The notes: generated from the letters alone by a model not told the origin. A stretch of DNA of 64,000 nucleotides from Mycobacterium sp. (GCA_018401645.1 JAGYKK010000003.1:1-64000); one strand, 5' to 3'. Positions 9,911-21,201 are shown, counted from the stretch's first letter. A program made the numbers and translations.

Positions 9911-10798
9911 CTACATCCAGACAGCGGCTTTGTCGGTTTCCCGCGGCTTGGCCAGCGGGTGGCCATGGCCGAGTAGGTTGCCGGTGATGACGGTGCAGAA
10001 CCGGTACATGGCGATATCGAAGATGCTGCCGTTCATCGGTGTTTCGATGAACGATCCCAACCTCTCGGCCAAGACGAACACCACCATCAGCAGCAGGCCC
10101 ACCAACATGCTGGTGACGTCGTGGGTAGTGGAGTCCAGCCGATTGAATGCCACGATCCCGAAGAACCAGGCCAGCAGCCGAATGAAAAAGTCGTAGTGAA
10201 TCGGGAAGGGCTCGTTGCGAATTCGCTCCAGGCCGCTCTGCGCCGTTGCCGAACCGGTGTTGGGCGCCATCAGCAGCACCCGGGACTGCTGACCAATGTG
10301 GCCGTAGGCAGCCAGTTCCTGAACATCGGCGGCCTGGCGGTTGAGTAATTCGGTGGCCCCGATCCCCGGCGGGTCCTCGGGTGTCAACTCGTCGACCCCG
10401 GGCAACGGCGCGACACCTCGCATCTCCGCGGCCAGTTTCCAGCAGTAACGGACTTGCCTGCGGCGCATCCGATCGACGATCGCGGCCATCGCCGGCGAAC
10501 CGTCATCAACGGCAGTGAGATCGTTGTGCAGGACGCGCGAGTAGATAATCTGGCTGCCCCACAGCGTGCGAGCCTCCCACCAGCGGTTGTAGGCGGTGGT
10601 ATTGCGGAAACCGATGAACACCGAGGCGGCGATTCCCAGCACCGAGAGCACGGCCGCGGCGTACTGGGCTTGACTGGCGTCGGGGATCGGAATCAATAGT
10701 CCGGCGATCACCAGAATCGCCAGCAGGTCGCAGCGAAGCCGCCACAGCACCAGCCAGACCACCTTGACCGCGCTGGCGGGGCCGACGGCCCTGATCAC
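9911..10798 (-). CDS. Bestrophin-family (UPF0187) membrane protein, probable anion channel
   Basis: This 295-residue protein starts at GTG 10798. The bestrophin signature appears as [18 protein letters not shown] after two N-terminal hydrophobic segments, and two further membrane segments lie near residues 200-245. Bacterial bestrophins form pentameric ion channels in the cytoplasmic membrane. It stands 31 bases upstream of the ECF ATPase gene on the same strand, so co-transcription is possible, though functional linkage is not established. Confidence 0.82.
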   Translation of the reverse strand: MIRAVGPASAVKVVWLVLWRLRCDLLAILVIAGLLIPIPDASQAQYAAAVLSVLGIAASVFIGFRNTTAYNRWWEARTLWGSQIIYSRVLHNDLTAVDDGSPAMAAIVDRMRRRQVRYCWKLAAEMRGVAPLPGVDELTPEDPPGIGATELLNRQAADVQELAAYGHIGQQSRVLLMAPNTGSATAQSGLERIRNEPFPIHYDFFIRLLAWFFGIVAFNRLDSTTHDVTSMLVGLLLMVVFVLAERLGSFIETPMNGSIFDIAMYRFCTVITGNLLGHGHPLAKPRETDKAAVWM

Positions 10799-10848
10799 TG
10801 TTTCTCCGTCGGTTGAAGTTCTCTCGGCCCATGATTACCCCGATCCGG

Positions 10849-10921
10849 CTCCCCCGGATGGACTCGAACCATCAACCGTGCGATTAACAGTCGCAAGCTC
10901 TGCCAGTTGAGCTACAGGGGA
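10849..10921 (-). tRNA. tRNA-Asn (GTT)
   Basis: The minus-strand cloverleaf has acceptor TCCCCTG paired with CGGGGGA, D stem GCTC/GAGC, anticodon stem TGCGA/TCGCA around CTGTTAA (anticodon GTT), T stem GATGG/CCATC around TTCGAGT, and discriminator G. CCA is not encoded. Confidence 0.96.
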
Positions 10922-11054
10922 CCGCTCCCGTTTGCACGGGACGCGTCAGAACTGTAGCGCACCGGCGGGCGTCCGCGTCAACGACGGCCGACCCGGGCGG
11001 TACCGCGCAGCGTCAGGCAGGATGGAGGGCAGCCGTCGAGGTGGAGGGAGCGCT

Positions 11055-11300
11055 GTGATCGGGTATCTGGCCGTGCTGGCCACGGGTTATGTGCTGGGAA
11101 CCAAGGCCGGCCGCGACCGTTACCAACAGATCGTCGGCACCTATCGGGCGGTGACGAACAACCCCGCCACCAAGTCCGTGATCGACGCCGGGCGACGGAA
11201 GATCGCCGATCGCGTGTCGCCGGATCCCGCGATGGTGATGTTGACCGAGGTCGACGAAGCGACCACGGTGATCGGGCCGGACGAATCCAACAGCCCCTGA
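11055..11300 (+). CDS. Small conserved actinobacterial protein (Rv2342-like)
   Basis: This 81-residue protein starts at GTG 11055 behind a good ribosome binding site (GGAGGGAG, about 5 bases away). The N-terminus has a short hydrophobic stretch (VIGYLAVLATGYVLGTKAGRD) with the Gly-Tyr-Val-Leu-Gly-x-Lys-Ala-Gly motif seen in YtxH-like small membrane proteins, followed by a soluble tail. It lies next to dnaG, as in M. tuberculosis. Function unknown. Confidence 0.75.
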   Translation: MIGYLAVLATGYVLGTKAGRDRYQQIVGTYRAVTNNPATKSVIDAGRRKIADRVSPDPAMVMLTEVDEATTVIGPDESNSP

Positions 11301-11346
11301 TCCGAACCGCATTCAGCGCCGAAACGCGCTCAGCGACGAACCGCGC

Positions 11347-11619
11347 TCAGCCGATCGGGACGGTGAAGGTCTGGCCCGGCAGCAGTGGACCGGTGGTGAT
11401 GCCCAGGCCGTTGCCGTAGCCCGGTCCGAAGATGCCGATGTCGGGCGTGCCGACATTGATTCCGCTACCCATCGAATAGCCCATGCAGATGTCATTGCCC
11501 CGCGAACTGAACCAGGCGAGGCATTCACCCGTGGCGGAGACGACCGGCGGATCGACCGCGGCGACGGCCGCCAGCAGTGGCGCCGACACCGCCACGCCCA
11601 GGCGCCCGTAATCCGCCAC
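11347..11619 (-). CDS. Small secreted mycobacterial protein (DUF7155-like)
   Basis: This 90-residue protein has a signal-like N-terminus (LGVAVSAPLLAAVAAV) and then two cysteines in the pattern ATGECLAWFSSRGNDICMG, ending in GITTGPLLPGQTFTVPIG. I recognise this layout from a family of small exported mycobacterial proteins of unknown function. The start at ATG 11619 is the only sensible one, and a cleaved mature form of about 65 residues with one disulfide is likely. Confidence 0.6.
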   Translation of the reverse strand: MADYGRLGVAVSAPLLAAVAAVDPPVVSATGECLAWFSSRGNDICMGYSMGSGINVGTPDIGIFGPGYGNGLGITTGPLLPGQTFTVPIG

Positions 11620-11717
11620 GAGCGTGTTCGGGAGTGCGCCACGGTGGTCCTTTCGCCGATCTCAGCCCAATGAATGGCTCTGAGCCAATTAGTGGATAGT
11701 ACGCCCCCGACGCCCGA

Positions 11718-13633
11718 TCACGCACTGAGATCATCGCCGGTGGCCTGCTCCAACAGGCTTCGGCGATAGGCCTCAAGAGCCACCAGATCACCGAACATGG
11801 CGTGGTACTCCTCACCCTCGTCCACCGGGGACATCCGCTGCAGCCTCGACTTGATCTCGGCGACCTGCCTGCCCACCCACACCTCCTGCAGGCGGGCCAG
11901 CACGCCACCGATGTAGCGGGGCAGTTTGTCCTCGTCGACATTCACCGTCTCCACCCCGAGTTCGTTGATCAGCCCCTCGGTGGCCGGGGCGCCGGCCTGC
12001 TCCCGGACCTCCTCGATCCACTGCGCCCCGGTCTGACCGGCTGCGGTACCACCCGCGCCGCCGATCGCGGTCCGCACTGCCGCGTATCCGGGATGGGTGA
12101 AACTCTCCACGCTCAACGAGTCGAACACCGGACCGGCCAGTGTCGGGTACTGCAGGGCAGCCTTGAGCGCGCTTCCCGCTGGGGCCACAGCGTGGGTCCC
12201 GCGGATCCGGCCGCTGGCGCCGGCACCGGGACCGCCGCACGCGGGCGACCGGGGGCACGGGCGCCGGGCTTGCGCCCGGCTTCGCCACGGACCCGGCTCA
12301 GCACTTGCGCGACATCGGCCCAGCCGATCCAACCGGCAAGTTGGCGCGCGTACTCGTCGCGCAATGTCGGATCCTTGATCTGGGCGACGATCGGCGCGCA
12401 CTCCCGCAACGCGCTCACCCGCCCCTCGGCGTTGTCGAGGTCATAGGAGGCCAGGGTGGTACGGATGGCGAACTCGAACAGCGGAGTCCGCCGCGCGACG
12501 AGGTCGCGCAACGCCGCGTCCCCGGAGGCCAGTCGTAGATCACAGGGATCCATCCCGTCAGCGGCCACCGCGACGAAACTCTGACCGGCCAGGTTCTGTT
12601 CGCCGGCGAAAGCCTTGAGTGCTGCCGCCTGCCCGGCCGCGTCACCGTCGAAGACGTAGATCAACTCGCCGCGAAAAAACTTGTCGTCCATCATCAGTCG
12701 ACGCAGCATCGATAGGTGCTCATCGCCGAAGGCGGTGCCGCACGAGGCCACCGCAGTGGTCACTCCGGCCAGGTGCATGGCCATCACGTCGGTGTAGCCC
12801 TCGACGACGACGGCCTGATGACCCCGGGCGATATCGCGCTTGGCCAGGTCGATACCGAAGAGCACCGCGGACTTTTTGTAGAGCACCGTTTCGGGGGTGT
12901 TGACGTACTTGGCGGTGATCAGGTCGTCCTCGAAGATCCGGCGGGCACCGAACCCCACCGTCTCGGAACTGGCGCTGCGGATCGGCCACAACAGTCGGCG
13001 ATGGAATCGGTCCATCGGGCCGCGCCGGCCCTCACGAGACAGTCCGGCGGCCTCAAGTTCTTTGAACTCAAAGCCCTTTCGGATCATGTGCTTGGTGAGT
13101 GCGTCCCAACCCGACGGCGCGAAACCGCAGCCGAATTGCCGAGCCGCGGCGGCATCGAAATTGCGTTCCGTCAGGTAGGCGCGGGCCGGTGCGGCCTCCG
13201 CGGACTCCAGTGCCTCCGCATAGAACTCCTGAGCGGCCGCATTCGCGGTGACCAGTCGGCTGCGACTACCGCGGTCGCGTTGCACGCTGGTGCCGCCACC
13301 GGTATAGCTGAGGGCGTGACCGATCCGGTCGGCCAAGAGTTCGACCGACTCGACAAAGCTGACGTGTTCGATCTTCTGCACGAAGGCGTAGACGTCGCCG
13401 CCCTCGCCGCAACCGAAGCAGTGGAAATGACCGTGGTTGGGGCGGACGTGGAACGACGGAGACTTCTCGTCGTGAAAAGGACATAGCCCCTTGAGAGAAT
13501 CCGCTCCTGCGCGGCGCAATTGCACGTAGTCGCCGACGACGTCCTCGATGCGGGTTTTATCCCGGATCGCGGTGACATCGGTGTCGGGTATGCGGCCCTT
13601 TCGCCCGCCCCCTCCGCCTACCGCACCGGTCAC
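11718..13633 (-). CDS. dnaG: DNA primase (frameshifted in the C-terminal linker)
   Basis: DnaG makes RNA primers for replication. Visible are the CHC2-type zinc finger (CPFHDEKSPSF and HCFGCGEGGD), the RNA polymerase core, the TOPRIM segment with VVVEGYTDVMAMH and YVFDGDAAG, and the C-terminal helicase-binding domain ending in SLLEQATGDDLSA. The GTG start at 13633 is 9 bases after the dgt stop. In the low-complexity linker (about 12160-12290) the frame changes more than once: RPDPRDP, TLWPQREA and LKAALQYP, contiguous in other mycobacterial DnaG proteins, lie in three different frames. One step is an extra CG in GCGCGC (about 12171), and another is a missing C before ACGCTGTGG. As primase is essential, these are most likely sequence errors. 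Confidence 0.93.
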
Positions 13634-13642
13634 CGCGTCAGT

Positions 13643-14968
13643 CTAGATCCGACGGTCGACACCGACGGCCTCGATCCGCCCCCGGCCGCCGACGGCATCC
13701 ATGCGCTCAAGTCGGCCTTCGGTGCAGGACGCGATCTGGTCGACGATCACTCGCATCCGGGCACCGTCGTCGGCAGCGGCGTCGAAGTCCGGCACGAGCA
13801 GGGCGTCGAGGGTTCCCGGTGCCCCGTCCAGCAATCGATGCGCCACCCGATGAATCCGGTCGCGCTGGGTTTCCTGCAGTATGAGATGCGCCGGGTCGCT
13901 CATGATGAATTGCAGCGCCAGCGTCTTGAGGACGGTCACTTCGGCGCGCACCGCGCCCGGCACCTTCAGGTCGGCCTGGTAGCGCACCAGCGGTCCCGGT
14001 CCTGCGGACCGACGGGTCTGGGCGACGGCCGCGGAGGCGAAGCGGCCCACCAGTTCGCTGGTCAGCTGCTTGAGCGCTACCGAGGCCGCCAGGGTGCCGT
14101 CGTACCGACCGACCGCGGCGACCACCGGCAGCCCGGACAGGCGCCGGGCGGCCTCCTGCAGATCATCGGCCGTCGGCCCGGTGCCGGCAGTGTCGGCCCC
14201 CAGACTGGCCAGTGCCGCGGCGGCGGCAGCGTCGGCCAGCACCCGTAAATCGATACGGCCGGAGATCACCCCGTCCTCGACGTCGTGCACGGAGTAAGCC
14301 ACGTCGTCGGCCCAGTCCATGATCTGGGCCTCCAGACACATATGGTGCACCGGGGCGTCCGCCCGCATCCAATCGGCGAGGTCCTGATCGTCGGCGTAGA
14401 AGCCGAACTTGCGTCCGCACTCACCCCGTTGCCAGGGATACTTGGTCACGGCGTCCAGTCCGGCCCGGGTGAGGTTCAACCCGACGCTTCGTACACCGCG
14501 AGCGTCGAGGACTTTGGGCTCCAGCCGGGTGAGGATCCGGAAGTTCTGGGCATTGCCCTCGAATCCCCCACACATCGCTGCGAATTCGTCCAGGGCCCGC
14601 TCACCGTTGTGCCCGTAGGGCGGGTGGCCGATGTCGTGAGCCAGACCCGCCATGTCCACCAGATCCGGGTCGCAACCCAGGGGCACGGCCATGCCCCGGC
14701 CGATTTGGGCGACCTCCAGCGAGTGGGTCAACCGGGTTCGCGGGTTGTCACTTTCCCTGGACCCGCCGCCCTTGGGCCCGACCACCTGGGTCTTGTCGGC
14801 CAGCCGGCGCAACGCGGCGCTGTGCAGCACCCGGGCCCGGTCCCGGGCGAAGTCGCTGCGGTGCTCGGAATCTGTTCCGGGAAGGGCGGCGGCCTTCGAC
14901 GGTTCGGCCACCAGGCGTTCGCGGTCGGCCTCGCCGTAGTCACCCCACTTCGCCACCGTCACCGCCAT
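13643..14968 (-). CDS. dgt: Deoxyguanosinetriphosphate triphosphohydrolase (HD-domain dNTPase)
   Basis: This 441-residue cytoplasmic enzyme hydrolyses dGTP or other dNTPs to nucleoside and triphosphate. The HD metal site is visible: the first His in [13 protein letters not shown], the His-Asp pair in [13 protein letters not shown], and the distal Asp in [12 protein letters not shown]. Length matches the mycobacterial orthologue. It is the first gene of a dgt-dnaG pair with 9 bases between stop and start, linking dNTP control with replication. Confidence 0.93.
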   Translation of the reverse strand: MAVTVAKWGDYGEADRERLVAEPSKAAALPGTDSEHRSDFARDRARVLHSAALRRLADKTQVVGPKGGGSRESDNPRTRLTHSLEVAQIGRGMAVPLGCDPDLVDMAGLAHDIGHPPYGHNGERALDEFAAMCGGFEGNAQNFRILTRLEPKVLDARGVRSVGLNLTRAGLDAVTKYPWQRGECGRKFGFYADDQDLADWMRADAPVHHMCLEAQIMDWADDVAYSVHDVEDGVISGRIDLRVLADAAAAAALASLGADTAGTGPTADDLQEAARRLSGLPVVAAVGRYDGTLAASVALKQLTSELVGRFASAAVAQTRRSAGPGPLVRYQADLKVPGAVRAEVTVLKTLALQFIMSDPAHLILQETQRDRIHRVAHRLLDGAPGTLDALLVPDFDAAADDGARMRVIVDQIASCTEGRLERMDAVGGRGRIEAVGVDRRI

Positions 14969-15104
14969 GTCATCGTCACCGCCATGTCGTCGTCATCGCC
15001 ATCGCACCCCCGCACAGTCTGCCAGCACCGGTCGAGACGCCGATCGGGCCAAAGTTTTGCTGGCAATCCGGTCGTGGTCTTCCGGGGCTACTACATTGGC
15101 GGTT

Positions 15105-17127
15105 ATGCGCCTGCACCGTCTTCTGAGTCTGCTCGCCACGATCCTGCTCGCTACCAGCCTGGCGGCCGCCACCCTGCTGGCCCCGTCGGTCGCGGCAGAA
15201 CCGCCGTTCCGGCTCCCGGACACCGTCACCGACAATGCCGGCGTGCTTGACGAGCGCCAGCTCGCCGAAGTGCAGAGAGCGGTCGATCAGCTCTACACCG
15301 AGCGCCGCGTACGGCTGTGGGTGGTGTTCGTCGAATCCTTCGCCCCCCAGGGCGCGGTGGGTTGGGCGCAGCAGACCCGAACCACCAGCGATCTGAGTAA
15401 CGACGACGCGATCCTGGCGGTGGCGACCGGGCAGCGCTCGTACGCCTTCCTCGTTCCCTCCGCCGCGGCCGGCGGCAGTTCGACGAGGGTCGACGACATC
15501 CGCCGGGACCGCATCGAACCGGCCCTGCGAAACAGCGACTGGGCGGGCGCGGCGACCGCTGCCGCCTCCGGGCTGGCCAACATCAGCAAGGGCGGCGGCA
15601 AAGGCGGCAGTCTGTCGATGACACCGATGCTGGTCATCGCCGGGATCGGCCTGCTGGTGATCGCCGCGATGCTGCTCTGGAGTCGCCGGCGCCGCGCCAA
15701 GCGCCATGAGGCGGACGTCGTAGCGGCCAAGAACATCGACCCCACCGACCCGGCGGCCTTGGCGTCGGTGCCGATCGGGGCCCTGGATGACCTGTCGCGG
15801 TCGATCGTGGTCGACGTCGACAACGCGGTTCGCACCAGCGCCAACGAACTGGTGTTGGCGGTCGAGGAGTTCGGCGAGGCCCAGACCGCGTCGTTCGCCA
15901 CCGCGGTGGACAACGCCCGCAACACCCTCAAGCAGGCCTTCGCCGTCCGCCAGAAACTCGACGACGACGTACCCGAGCCACTACCCGAGCGTCGCGATCT
16001 GTTGACCCGGGTCGTGGTCTCGGCAGCCAAGGCCAACCGCGAACTGGACACCCAGACCGCCAACTTCCATCAGATGCGCGATCTGGTGTTCAACGCACCC
16101 GAACGCCTCGATGCCCTGACCCAGCAATTGGTGACCGTGACCGCTCGAGTGGAGCCGTCCGAGCAGAAGCTCACCGAGTTGAAGAGCGAATTCGCCGAAT
16201 CGGCACTGGCATCGGTGGCTCGCAATGTCGACGCCGCCAGGGAACGGCTGGGATTCGCCGACGAGGCGATCACCACAGGCCGGGCGCTGGCGGCCAAGCC
16301 GGTCGCCGGCGAGGTGGGCGAACTCGTCGATTGCGTCCGCGGCGCGGAATCTTCTCTGCAGCAAGCAAATACGATGCTCGACGCGGTGGACAGCGCTGCC
16401 AGTGATATTCGACGCGCCGTGTCGACGTTGCCCTCGGCGATCGAGGACATCCAACGGGGCATCACCCAGGCGGGCGCACAACTCGCCGAAGGTGGATTGG
16501 GGGAAGGAGATCGAACTTCGGCGGCGCGCGACGAGGCGGTCAAGGCCGTCCTCACCGCAGCACAGGCGACCGGCGCGGCCGACCCGTTAGGCACCTTCAC
16601 CACGCTGACCCAGGCCGATGCCGATCTGGACCGACTGCTCGCCGGCGTCGCCGAGGAGCGTGAGAGGCCGCCGAGCGGCTGATGCGTTCTATTCCAAGGC
16701 ACTATTCACCGCCCAGTCAGGGTCCGCTCGGTGTCGGACTACATCGACACCCGCCGAGGCAGCGTGGGACCGGAGGCCCGCACCCGATTCAACGAGGCGG
16801 TGCGCCAACTAGAAGCCGCCGAGACCAAGTCGACCACCAACATCACCGAGGCGATCGCCCACGCCAACGGTGCAGCGATGCTGGCCGCTCAGGCACAACA
16901 ACTGGCCAACGACGACGTTCAGGCCGGGCAGTTGCAGTACCAGACCCGGTACAGCGGAGGCCGGCAGTCGAACATGGGGGCGATGGTCGGCGGGATCATC
17001 CTCGGCAACATCCTCACCGGCGGCATGGGCGGCGGCATGGGCGGCAGGCGGTTGGACGTCGACGGGCTACGGCGGATCCTCCGGCGGAGGCGACGGCGGA
17101 CTGCTGGGCGGCGGCGGGCGGTTCTAG
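15105..17127 (+). CDS. TPM-domain membrane protein with a long coiled-coil region (frameshifted)
   Basis: From ATG 15105 the protein has a signal peptide (LLSLLATILLATSLAAATLLAPSVAA), then a TPM domain (about residues 38-165, with VTDNAGVLD), a transmembrane segment (MLVIAGIGLLVIAAMLLW) followed by Arg-rich anchors, and about 350 residues of charged helical sequence. The original frame stops at 16682, but homologous sequence continues (DAFYSKALFTAQS, then RVRSVSDYIDTRRGSVG) through several one-base frame changes between 16660 and 16725. One more change near 17045 leads into a Gly-rich tail ending GGDGGLLGGGGRF at 17127. Its M. tuberculosis counterpart is Rv2345 (about 660 residues). Role unknown, probably envelope-associated. 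It converges on glyS with 4 bases between stops. Confidence 0.8.
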
Positions 17128-17131
17128 CGAT

Positions 17132-18514
17132 TCAGCCGGTGAGTTTGGCGCTCAGGAACGCCACCACGGCGTCCAGTCCCACCCGCTGCTGGGTCATCGC
17201 GTCACGATCGCGCACGGTCACCGCCTGATCCTCGAGGGTCTCGAAGTCGACCGTGACGCAGAACGGCGTGCCAATCTCATCCTGGCGGCGGTAACGGCGC
17301 CCGATCGCACCGGCATCGTCGAACTCGACATTGAAGCTCTTGCGCAACTCTGCGGCGAGGTCGCGGGCCTTGGGGCTCAGGTCGGCGTGTCGAGACAACG
17401 GCAGCACCGCCGCCTTGACCGGTGCCAGCCGCGGATCCAGCCGCAACACGGTACGTTTGTCCACCCCGCCCTTGGCGTTGGGCGCCTCGTCCTCGGCGTA
17501 CGCGTCGACCAGGAACGCCATGAACGAACGGGTAAGTCCCGCTGCGGGTTCGATGACGTAGGGCACGTAACGGTCGTCGGCGACCTGGTCGTAGAACGAA
17601 AGGTCGACACCGGAATGTTGCGAATGGGTCTTCAGATCGAAGTCGGTACGGTTCGCGACACCTTCAAGTTCGCCCCACGGATTGCCAGCGAATCCGAACC
17701 GGTACTCGATGTCGGTGGTGCCCGCCGAGTAGTGCGACAACTTCTCTCTGGGGTGTTCGAAGAGCCGGAGGTTGTCGCGATCGATACCGAGGTCGACGTA
17801 CCACTGCAGGCGGGTGTCGATCCAGTACTGATGCCACTGTGGCGCGGTGTCGGGCTCGACGAAGAACTCCATCTCCATCTGCTCGAACTCCCGGGTGCGG
17901 AAAATGAAGTTGCCCGGCGTGATCTCGTTGCGGAAACTCTTGCCGATCTGTCCGATTCCGAAGGGGGGTTTCTTGCGCGAACTGGTGACGACGTTGGCGA
18001 AGTTGACGAAGATGCCCTGTGCAGTCTCGGGGCGCAGGTAATGCAGGCCCTCCTCGGTCTCGATCGGACCGAGATAGGTCTTGAGCATCATGTTGAACTC
18101 GCGCGGTTCGGTCCACTGACCCTTCGTGCCGCAATCGGCGCAGACGATCTCGGTCATCGCCACGGACTCCGGATCAGCGATTTTTTTCTTCTCCGCATGC
18201 GCCTCCTGCATGTGGTCCTGCCGGTGCCGCTTGTGGCACTGCAGACACTCAACGAGGGGGTCGTTGAATACCTCGACATGGCCGGAGGCCACCCATACCT
18301 CCCGCGGCAGGATGATCGAAGAATCCAGGCCGACGACGTCGTCGCGGCCGGTGACCATGGCGCGCCACCACTGTCGCTTGATGTTCTCCTTGAGTTCCAC
18401 ACCCAACGGTCCGTAGTCCCACGCCGAGCGGGTACCCCCGTAGATCTCGCCTGCGGGATAGACCAGACCGCGGCGCTTGGCCAGGTTGACGACGGACTCG
18501 ATGACAGACGCCAC
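17132..18514 (-). CDS. glyS: Glycyl-tRNA synthetase (class II, alpha2 type)
   Basis: This 460-residue enzyme charges tRNA-Gly. Class II motifs are evident: motif 1 region [14 protein letters not shown], motif 2 [33 protein letters not shown], and motif 3 [14 protein letters not shown]. It is intact, with the usual actinobacterial length. The start at 18514 faces zur with about 120 bases of intergenic DNA. Confidence 0.97.
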   Translation of the reverse strand: MASVIESVVNLAKRRGLVYPAGEIYGGTRSAWDYGPLGVELKENIKRQWWRAMVTGRDDVVGLDSSIILPREVWVASGHVEVFNDPLVECLQCHKRHRQDHMQEAHAEKKKIADPESVAMTEIVCADCGTKGQWTEPREFNMMLKTYLGPIETEEGLHYLRPETAQGIFVNFANVVTSSRKKPPFGIGQIGKSFRNEITPGNFIFRTREFEQMEMEFFVEPDTAPQWHQYWIDTRLQWYVDLGIDRDNLRLFEHPREKLSHYSAGTTDIEYRFGFAGNPWGELEGVANRTDFDLKTHSQHSGVDLSFYDQVADDRYVPYVIEPAAGLTRSFMAFLVDAYAEDEAPNAKGGVDKRTVLRLDPRLAPVKAAVLPLSRHADLSPKARDLAAELRKSFNVEFDDAGAIGRRYRRQDEIGTPFCVTVDFETLEDQAVTVRDRDAMTQQRVGLDAVVAFLSAKLTG

Positions 18515-18550
18515 GTTGGGGCTGCACTCCTATCTGCTGAATGTCTCTGC

Positions 18551-18581
18551 GCTAAGCGAACCGCGTTAGCCTAAGCGACCG
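18551..18581. promoter_or_regulatory. Candidate operator: CTAAGCGA direct repeat with a GCTAA/TTAGC inverted repeat
   Basis: Between the divergent glyS and zur genes the octamer CTAAGCGA occurs at 18552 and again at 18571, 19 bases apart, each followed by CCG. The first copy also forms an inverted repeat GCTAA...TTAGC with a 10-base gap. The placement suits a regulator of zur, but this is not a classical Zur box (an AT-rich TGAAAAT-type palindrome), which I could not find. Purely a sequence observation. Confidence 0.25.
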
Positions 18582-18638
18582 ACGCCGCGAGCTTTGACAG
18601 GCGTCGCCGGCCCGTGCGACAGTAAGGCAATAGTGGAA

Positions 18639-19094
18639 ATGGTTCCCAATAGCACCGCCGCCGAAACCGGCCAGCGTTCCGTGGGCGCCGGCGTTCGAGC
18701 CACCCGGCAACGCGGGGCCGTCATCGCCCTACTCGAGAAACTGGACGGGTTCCGCTCCGCGCAGGAACTGCACGAGGAACTACGGCGCGGCGGCGCAAAC
18801 ATCGGTCTGACGACCGTCTATCGCACGCTGCAGGCTCTGGAATCGGCGGACCTCGTCGACATGGTGCGCACCGACACCGGGGAATCGTTGTACCGCCGCT
18901 GCGCGGCACCGCACCATCACCATCACCTGGTCTGCCGCAATTGCGGTGCCGCAGTGGAGGTCAGCGGTCGCGAGGTCGAGGCGTGGGCCGCCGAAGTCGC
19001 CGCGGAGCACGGTTTCTCCGAGGTGAACCACACCATCGAATTATTCGGTACCTGTACCGGGTGCCGGAACCTTCCGGCGGATGCTCCCACCTAA
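18639..19094 (+). CDS. zur: Zinc uptake regulator Zur (FurB), Fur family
   Basis: This Fur-family zinc-responsive repressor of about 151 residues has the winged-helix segment (ATRQRGAVIALLEKLDGFRSAQELHEEL and LTTVYRTLQAL), a His-rich linker HHHHHLVCRNCG and a second Cys pair CTGC, which together form the structural and regulatory zinc sites. ATG 18639 or the in-frame GTG at 18633 could start it; homologues begin shortly before GVRATRQR, so the extra 15 residues are doubtful. In M. tuberculosis an ArsR/SmtB gene (Rv2358) precedes furB in the same operon. It is absent here. Confidence 0.92.
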   Translation: MVPNSTAAETGQRSVGAGVRATRQRGAVIALLEKLDGFRSAQELHEELRRGGANIGLTTVYRTLQALESADLVDMVRTDTGESLYRRCAAPHHHHHLVCRNCGAAVEVSGREVEAWAAEVAAEHGFSEVNHTIELFGTCTGCRNLPADAPT

Positions 19095-19104
19095 TCGACC
19101 AGCC

Positions 19105-19506
19105 CTAACCGACCAGCGCACCCCGGACGTCGGCCCCGGCGGACAGGACCATGAGCACCAGCGTCAGCAGACTCTGCTCGCCGAGCCCCACGGCCGGGAA
19201 GTTGTAGCGGAGCACCACATCGGCTCGCTGCCCGGTTGATCCCCCGGCTGGGTGCTCGACCAACATCACCGTACCCAGCATCGTCTTCGCCGCCTGTGCG
19301 GCAACACGTTTGCGCAATTCCGCGTCTGGCACCAGATCCCAGGCCAGCACCTGGGTCAGGGAGAGCAATTCGAGTCCGTCGGCGATCGTCACGGTGCGCA
19401 ACGACGCGAAAGTTCCGTCGTGGCGCACCGTCAGCGCACCGTCGTCCTCGACATCGACGGGCAACGCCTGTCCGAGGACATCGGCCAGTCGCCGGGCAGC
19501 AGGCAT
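19105..19506 (-). CDS. Conserved mycobacterial protein (Rv2360c-like), unknown function
   Basis: This 133-residue protein starts at ATG 19506, overlapping the uppS stop by one base (TGATG), so it is probably translated from the same mRNA. It has no signal peptide. The C-terminal third is hydrophobic (SLLTLVLMVLSAGADVRGALVG). The start is supported both by the overlap and by the change from non-conserved to conserved sequence at [12 protein letters not shown]. No domain is recognised. Confidence 0.65.
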   Translation of the reverse strand: MPAARRLADVLGQALPVDVEDDGALTVRHDGTFASLRTVTIADGLELLSLTQVLAWDLVPDAELRKRVAAQAAKTMLGTVMLVEHPAGGSTGQRADVVLRYNFPAVGLGEQSLLTLVLMVLSAGADVRGALVG

Positions 19507-20420
19507 CAGGCGCGGCCGAAACGCCGGTTGCGGTGCACGTACTCCTCGCAGGCGGCCCATAGATCCCGGCGGTCGTAGTCCGGCCAGAGCTTGTCCTGGA
19601 ACACATACTCGGCATAAGCGGCCTGCCACAGCAGGAAGTTGCTCGATCGTTGCTCTCCGGAGGTGCGAATGAACAGATCCACATCGGGGATGTCGGGCCG
19701 GTGCAGATGCTCGCTGATCGTGGCCTCACCCACTCGTTCGGGATCGATGCGGCCGGCAGCGGCATCACGGGCGATCTGTTTGGCTGCCTCGGCGATTTCG
19801 GCCCGCCCGCCGTAGTTCACGCAGTAGTTGACCGTGATCACCTTGTTGTCCAGTGTCATCTCCTCGGCGATGTCAAATTCCTTGATGACGCTGCGCCACA
19901 TCCGTGCCCGGGATCCGACCCAACGCATCCGAACTCCCATGACGTCGAGGTTCTCCCGGCGCCGGCACACCACCTCGCGGTTGAACCCCATCAGGAATCG
20001 GACCTCGTCGGTGCTGCGTTTCCAATTCTCGGTGGAGAACGCATAGACCGAGAGGTGCTTGATACCGAGTTCGATTGCCCCGCAGGTGACGTCGATGAGT
20101 ACCGCCTCACCCATCTTGTGACCCTCGGTACGGCTCAGTCCACGCTGGGTGGCCCACCGTCCGTTGCCGTCCATGACGACCGCCACGTGCCGGGGCAGTT
20201 GATCGGCGGGGATCGCGGGCGGGATCGCCCTGGAGACATGCTGGGGAGGCCGACGGGGCCCGCCGTCAGTGGCGGGTGGCAACTGGGGAACACCACCGGC
20301 CAGGCCGAGGTGTCCGGGAAAGACCGGGTAGTCGCCCATCGGCGGGGGCAGCTGGGGAAAGCGCTCCCTCCGCCTGCGCTCAGCCCCCCGCAAGGAGCTG
20401 GTCAACCGGTCCATCGCCAT
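19506..20420 (-). CDS. uppS: Z-isoprenyl (decaprenyl/undecaprenyl) diphosphate synthase
   Basis: This cis-prenyltransferase, about 304 residues, makes the C50 or C55 lipid carrier for peptidoglycan, arabinogalactan and lipoarabinomannan synthesis. Signatures include the pyrophosphate site [28 protein letters not shown], and the C-terminal [19 protein letters not shown]. The long Pro-rich N-terminal extension is typical of the mycobacterial Rv2361c type. The start is ambiguous (ATG at 20429, 20420 or 20414). I chose 20420 because AGGCAGG lies about 9 bases upstream. The 5' end overlaps recO by about 40 bases. Confidence 0.93.
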   Translation of the reverse strand: MAMDRLTSSLRGAERRRRERFPQLPPPMGDYPVFPGHLGLAGGVPQLPPATDGGPRRPPQHVSRAIPPAIPADQLPRHVAVVMDGNGRWATQRGLSRTEGHKMGEAVLIDVTCGAIELGIKHLSVYAFSTENWKRSTDEVRFLMGFNREVVCRRRENLDVMGVRMRWVGSRARMWRSVIKEFDIAEEMTLDNKVITVNYCVNYGGRAEIAEAAKQIARDAAAGRIDPERVGEATISEHLHRPDIPDVDLFIRTSGEQRSSNFLLWQAAYAEYVFQDKLWPDYDRRDLWAACEEYVHRNRRFGRA

Positions 20421-21201
20421 GGGCCACATCCTGCCTGAAGATCTCCGAAACGTGTTCAACGGGCCGGGAGTAGACGCGCTCCACCAGCGGCAATGTCCGC
20501 AACTTCCGCTCTAGATGCCACTGCAGATGCGCGGCGACCAGTCCGCTGGCGTAACCGCGATGCGACGCCGAGGAGGATTCGGCGGCTGCCCAGTCACCAT
20601 CATGCAGCGCCGACATGAGATCCAGCACGGCCTGCGGCGGGGTAGTCGAACCGGATGGCCGGCAGTGCATACACACGCTGCCGCCGGCACCGATGTGAAA
20701 GGCCCGGTGTGGGCCGGGAGCCGCGCAACGTGCGCACTCGATCAGCGACGGAGCCCAGCCGGCGATGCCCATAGCCCGCAGCAGGTAGGCATCGAGAACC
20801 AGTTCGCGAGCGCGTGTGCCGTCGGCGACAGCCCGCAGCGCACCTACCGTGAGCCGATGCAGTTCCGGCGCCGGAGCGCGTTCTTCACCGGCGAGTCGCT
20901 CAGCGGTCTCCAGGATGGCGCACGCGCTGGTGTATCGGCCGTAATCGCAGACGATGTCGGTGGCGAAGGCGTCGATCGAGACCACCTGCGTGACAATGTC
21001 GAGGTTGCGGCCGGGATGCAACTGCACGTCGATATGAGCGAACGGCTCCAGTCGGGACCCGAACTTGCTGCGGGTACGGCGCACGCCCTTGGCTACCGCG
21101 CGGACCAGGCCATGGTCGCGGGTCAGCAGGGTGACGATGCGGTCGGCCTCACCAAGCTTGTGCTGACGCACCACGACTGCTCGGTCCCGATAAAGCCGCA
21201 T
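20380..21201 (-). CDS. recO: DNA repair protein RecO
   Basis: This 273-residue recombination mediator loads RecA in the RecFOR pathway. The N-terminal OB fold begins [25 protein letters not shown], and a four-cysteine zinc site is visible as ECARC...CMHC. ATG 21201 is chosen over the upstream ATG at 21246 because homology begins there. It lies 57 bases downstream of era on the same strand. Confidence 0.94.
   Translation of the reverse strand: MRLYRDRAVVVRQHKLGEADRIVTLLTRDHGLVRAVAKGVRRTRSKFGSRLEPFAHIDVQLHPGRNLDIVTQVVSIDAFATDIVCDYGRYTSACAILETAERLAGEERAPAPELHRLTVGALRAVADGTRARELVLDAYLLRAMGIAGWAPSLIECARCAAPGPHRAFHIGAGGSVCMHCRPSGSTTPPQAVLDLMSALHDGDWAAAESSSASHRGYASGLVAAHLQWHLERKLRTLPLVERVYSRPVEHVSEIFRQDVAHGDGPVDQLLAGG

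Noticed and set aside
16682..18574. Long open frame on the plus strand across glyS
   Set aside because: It is antisense to the fully conserved glyS and results from high-GC codon structure; its translation has no recognisable motif.
18515..18640. Classical Zur box between glyS and zur
   Set aside because: The region lacks the AT-rich palindrome expected of mycobacterial Zur sites; only the CTAAGCGA repeat was seen and is reported with low confidence.
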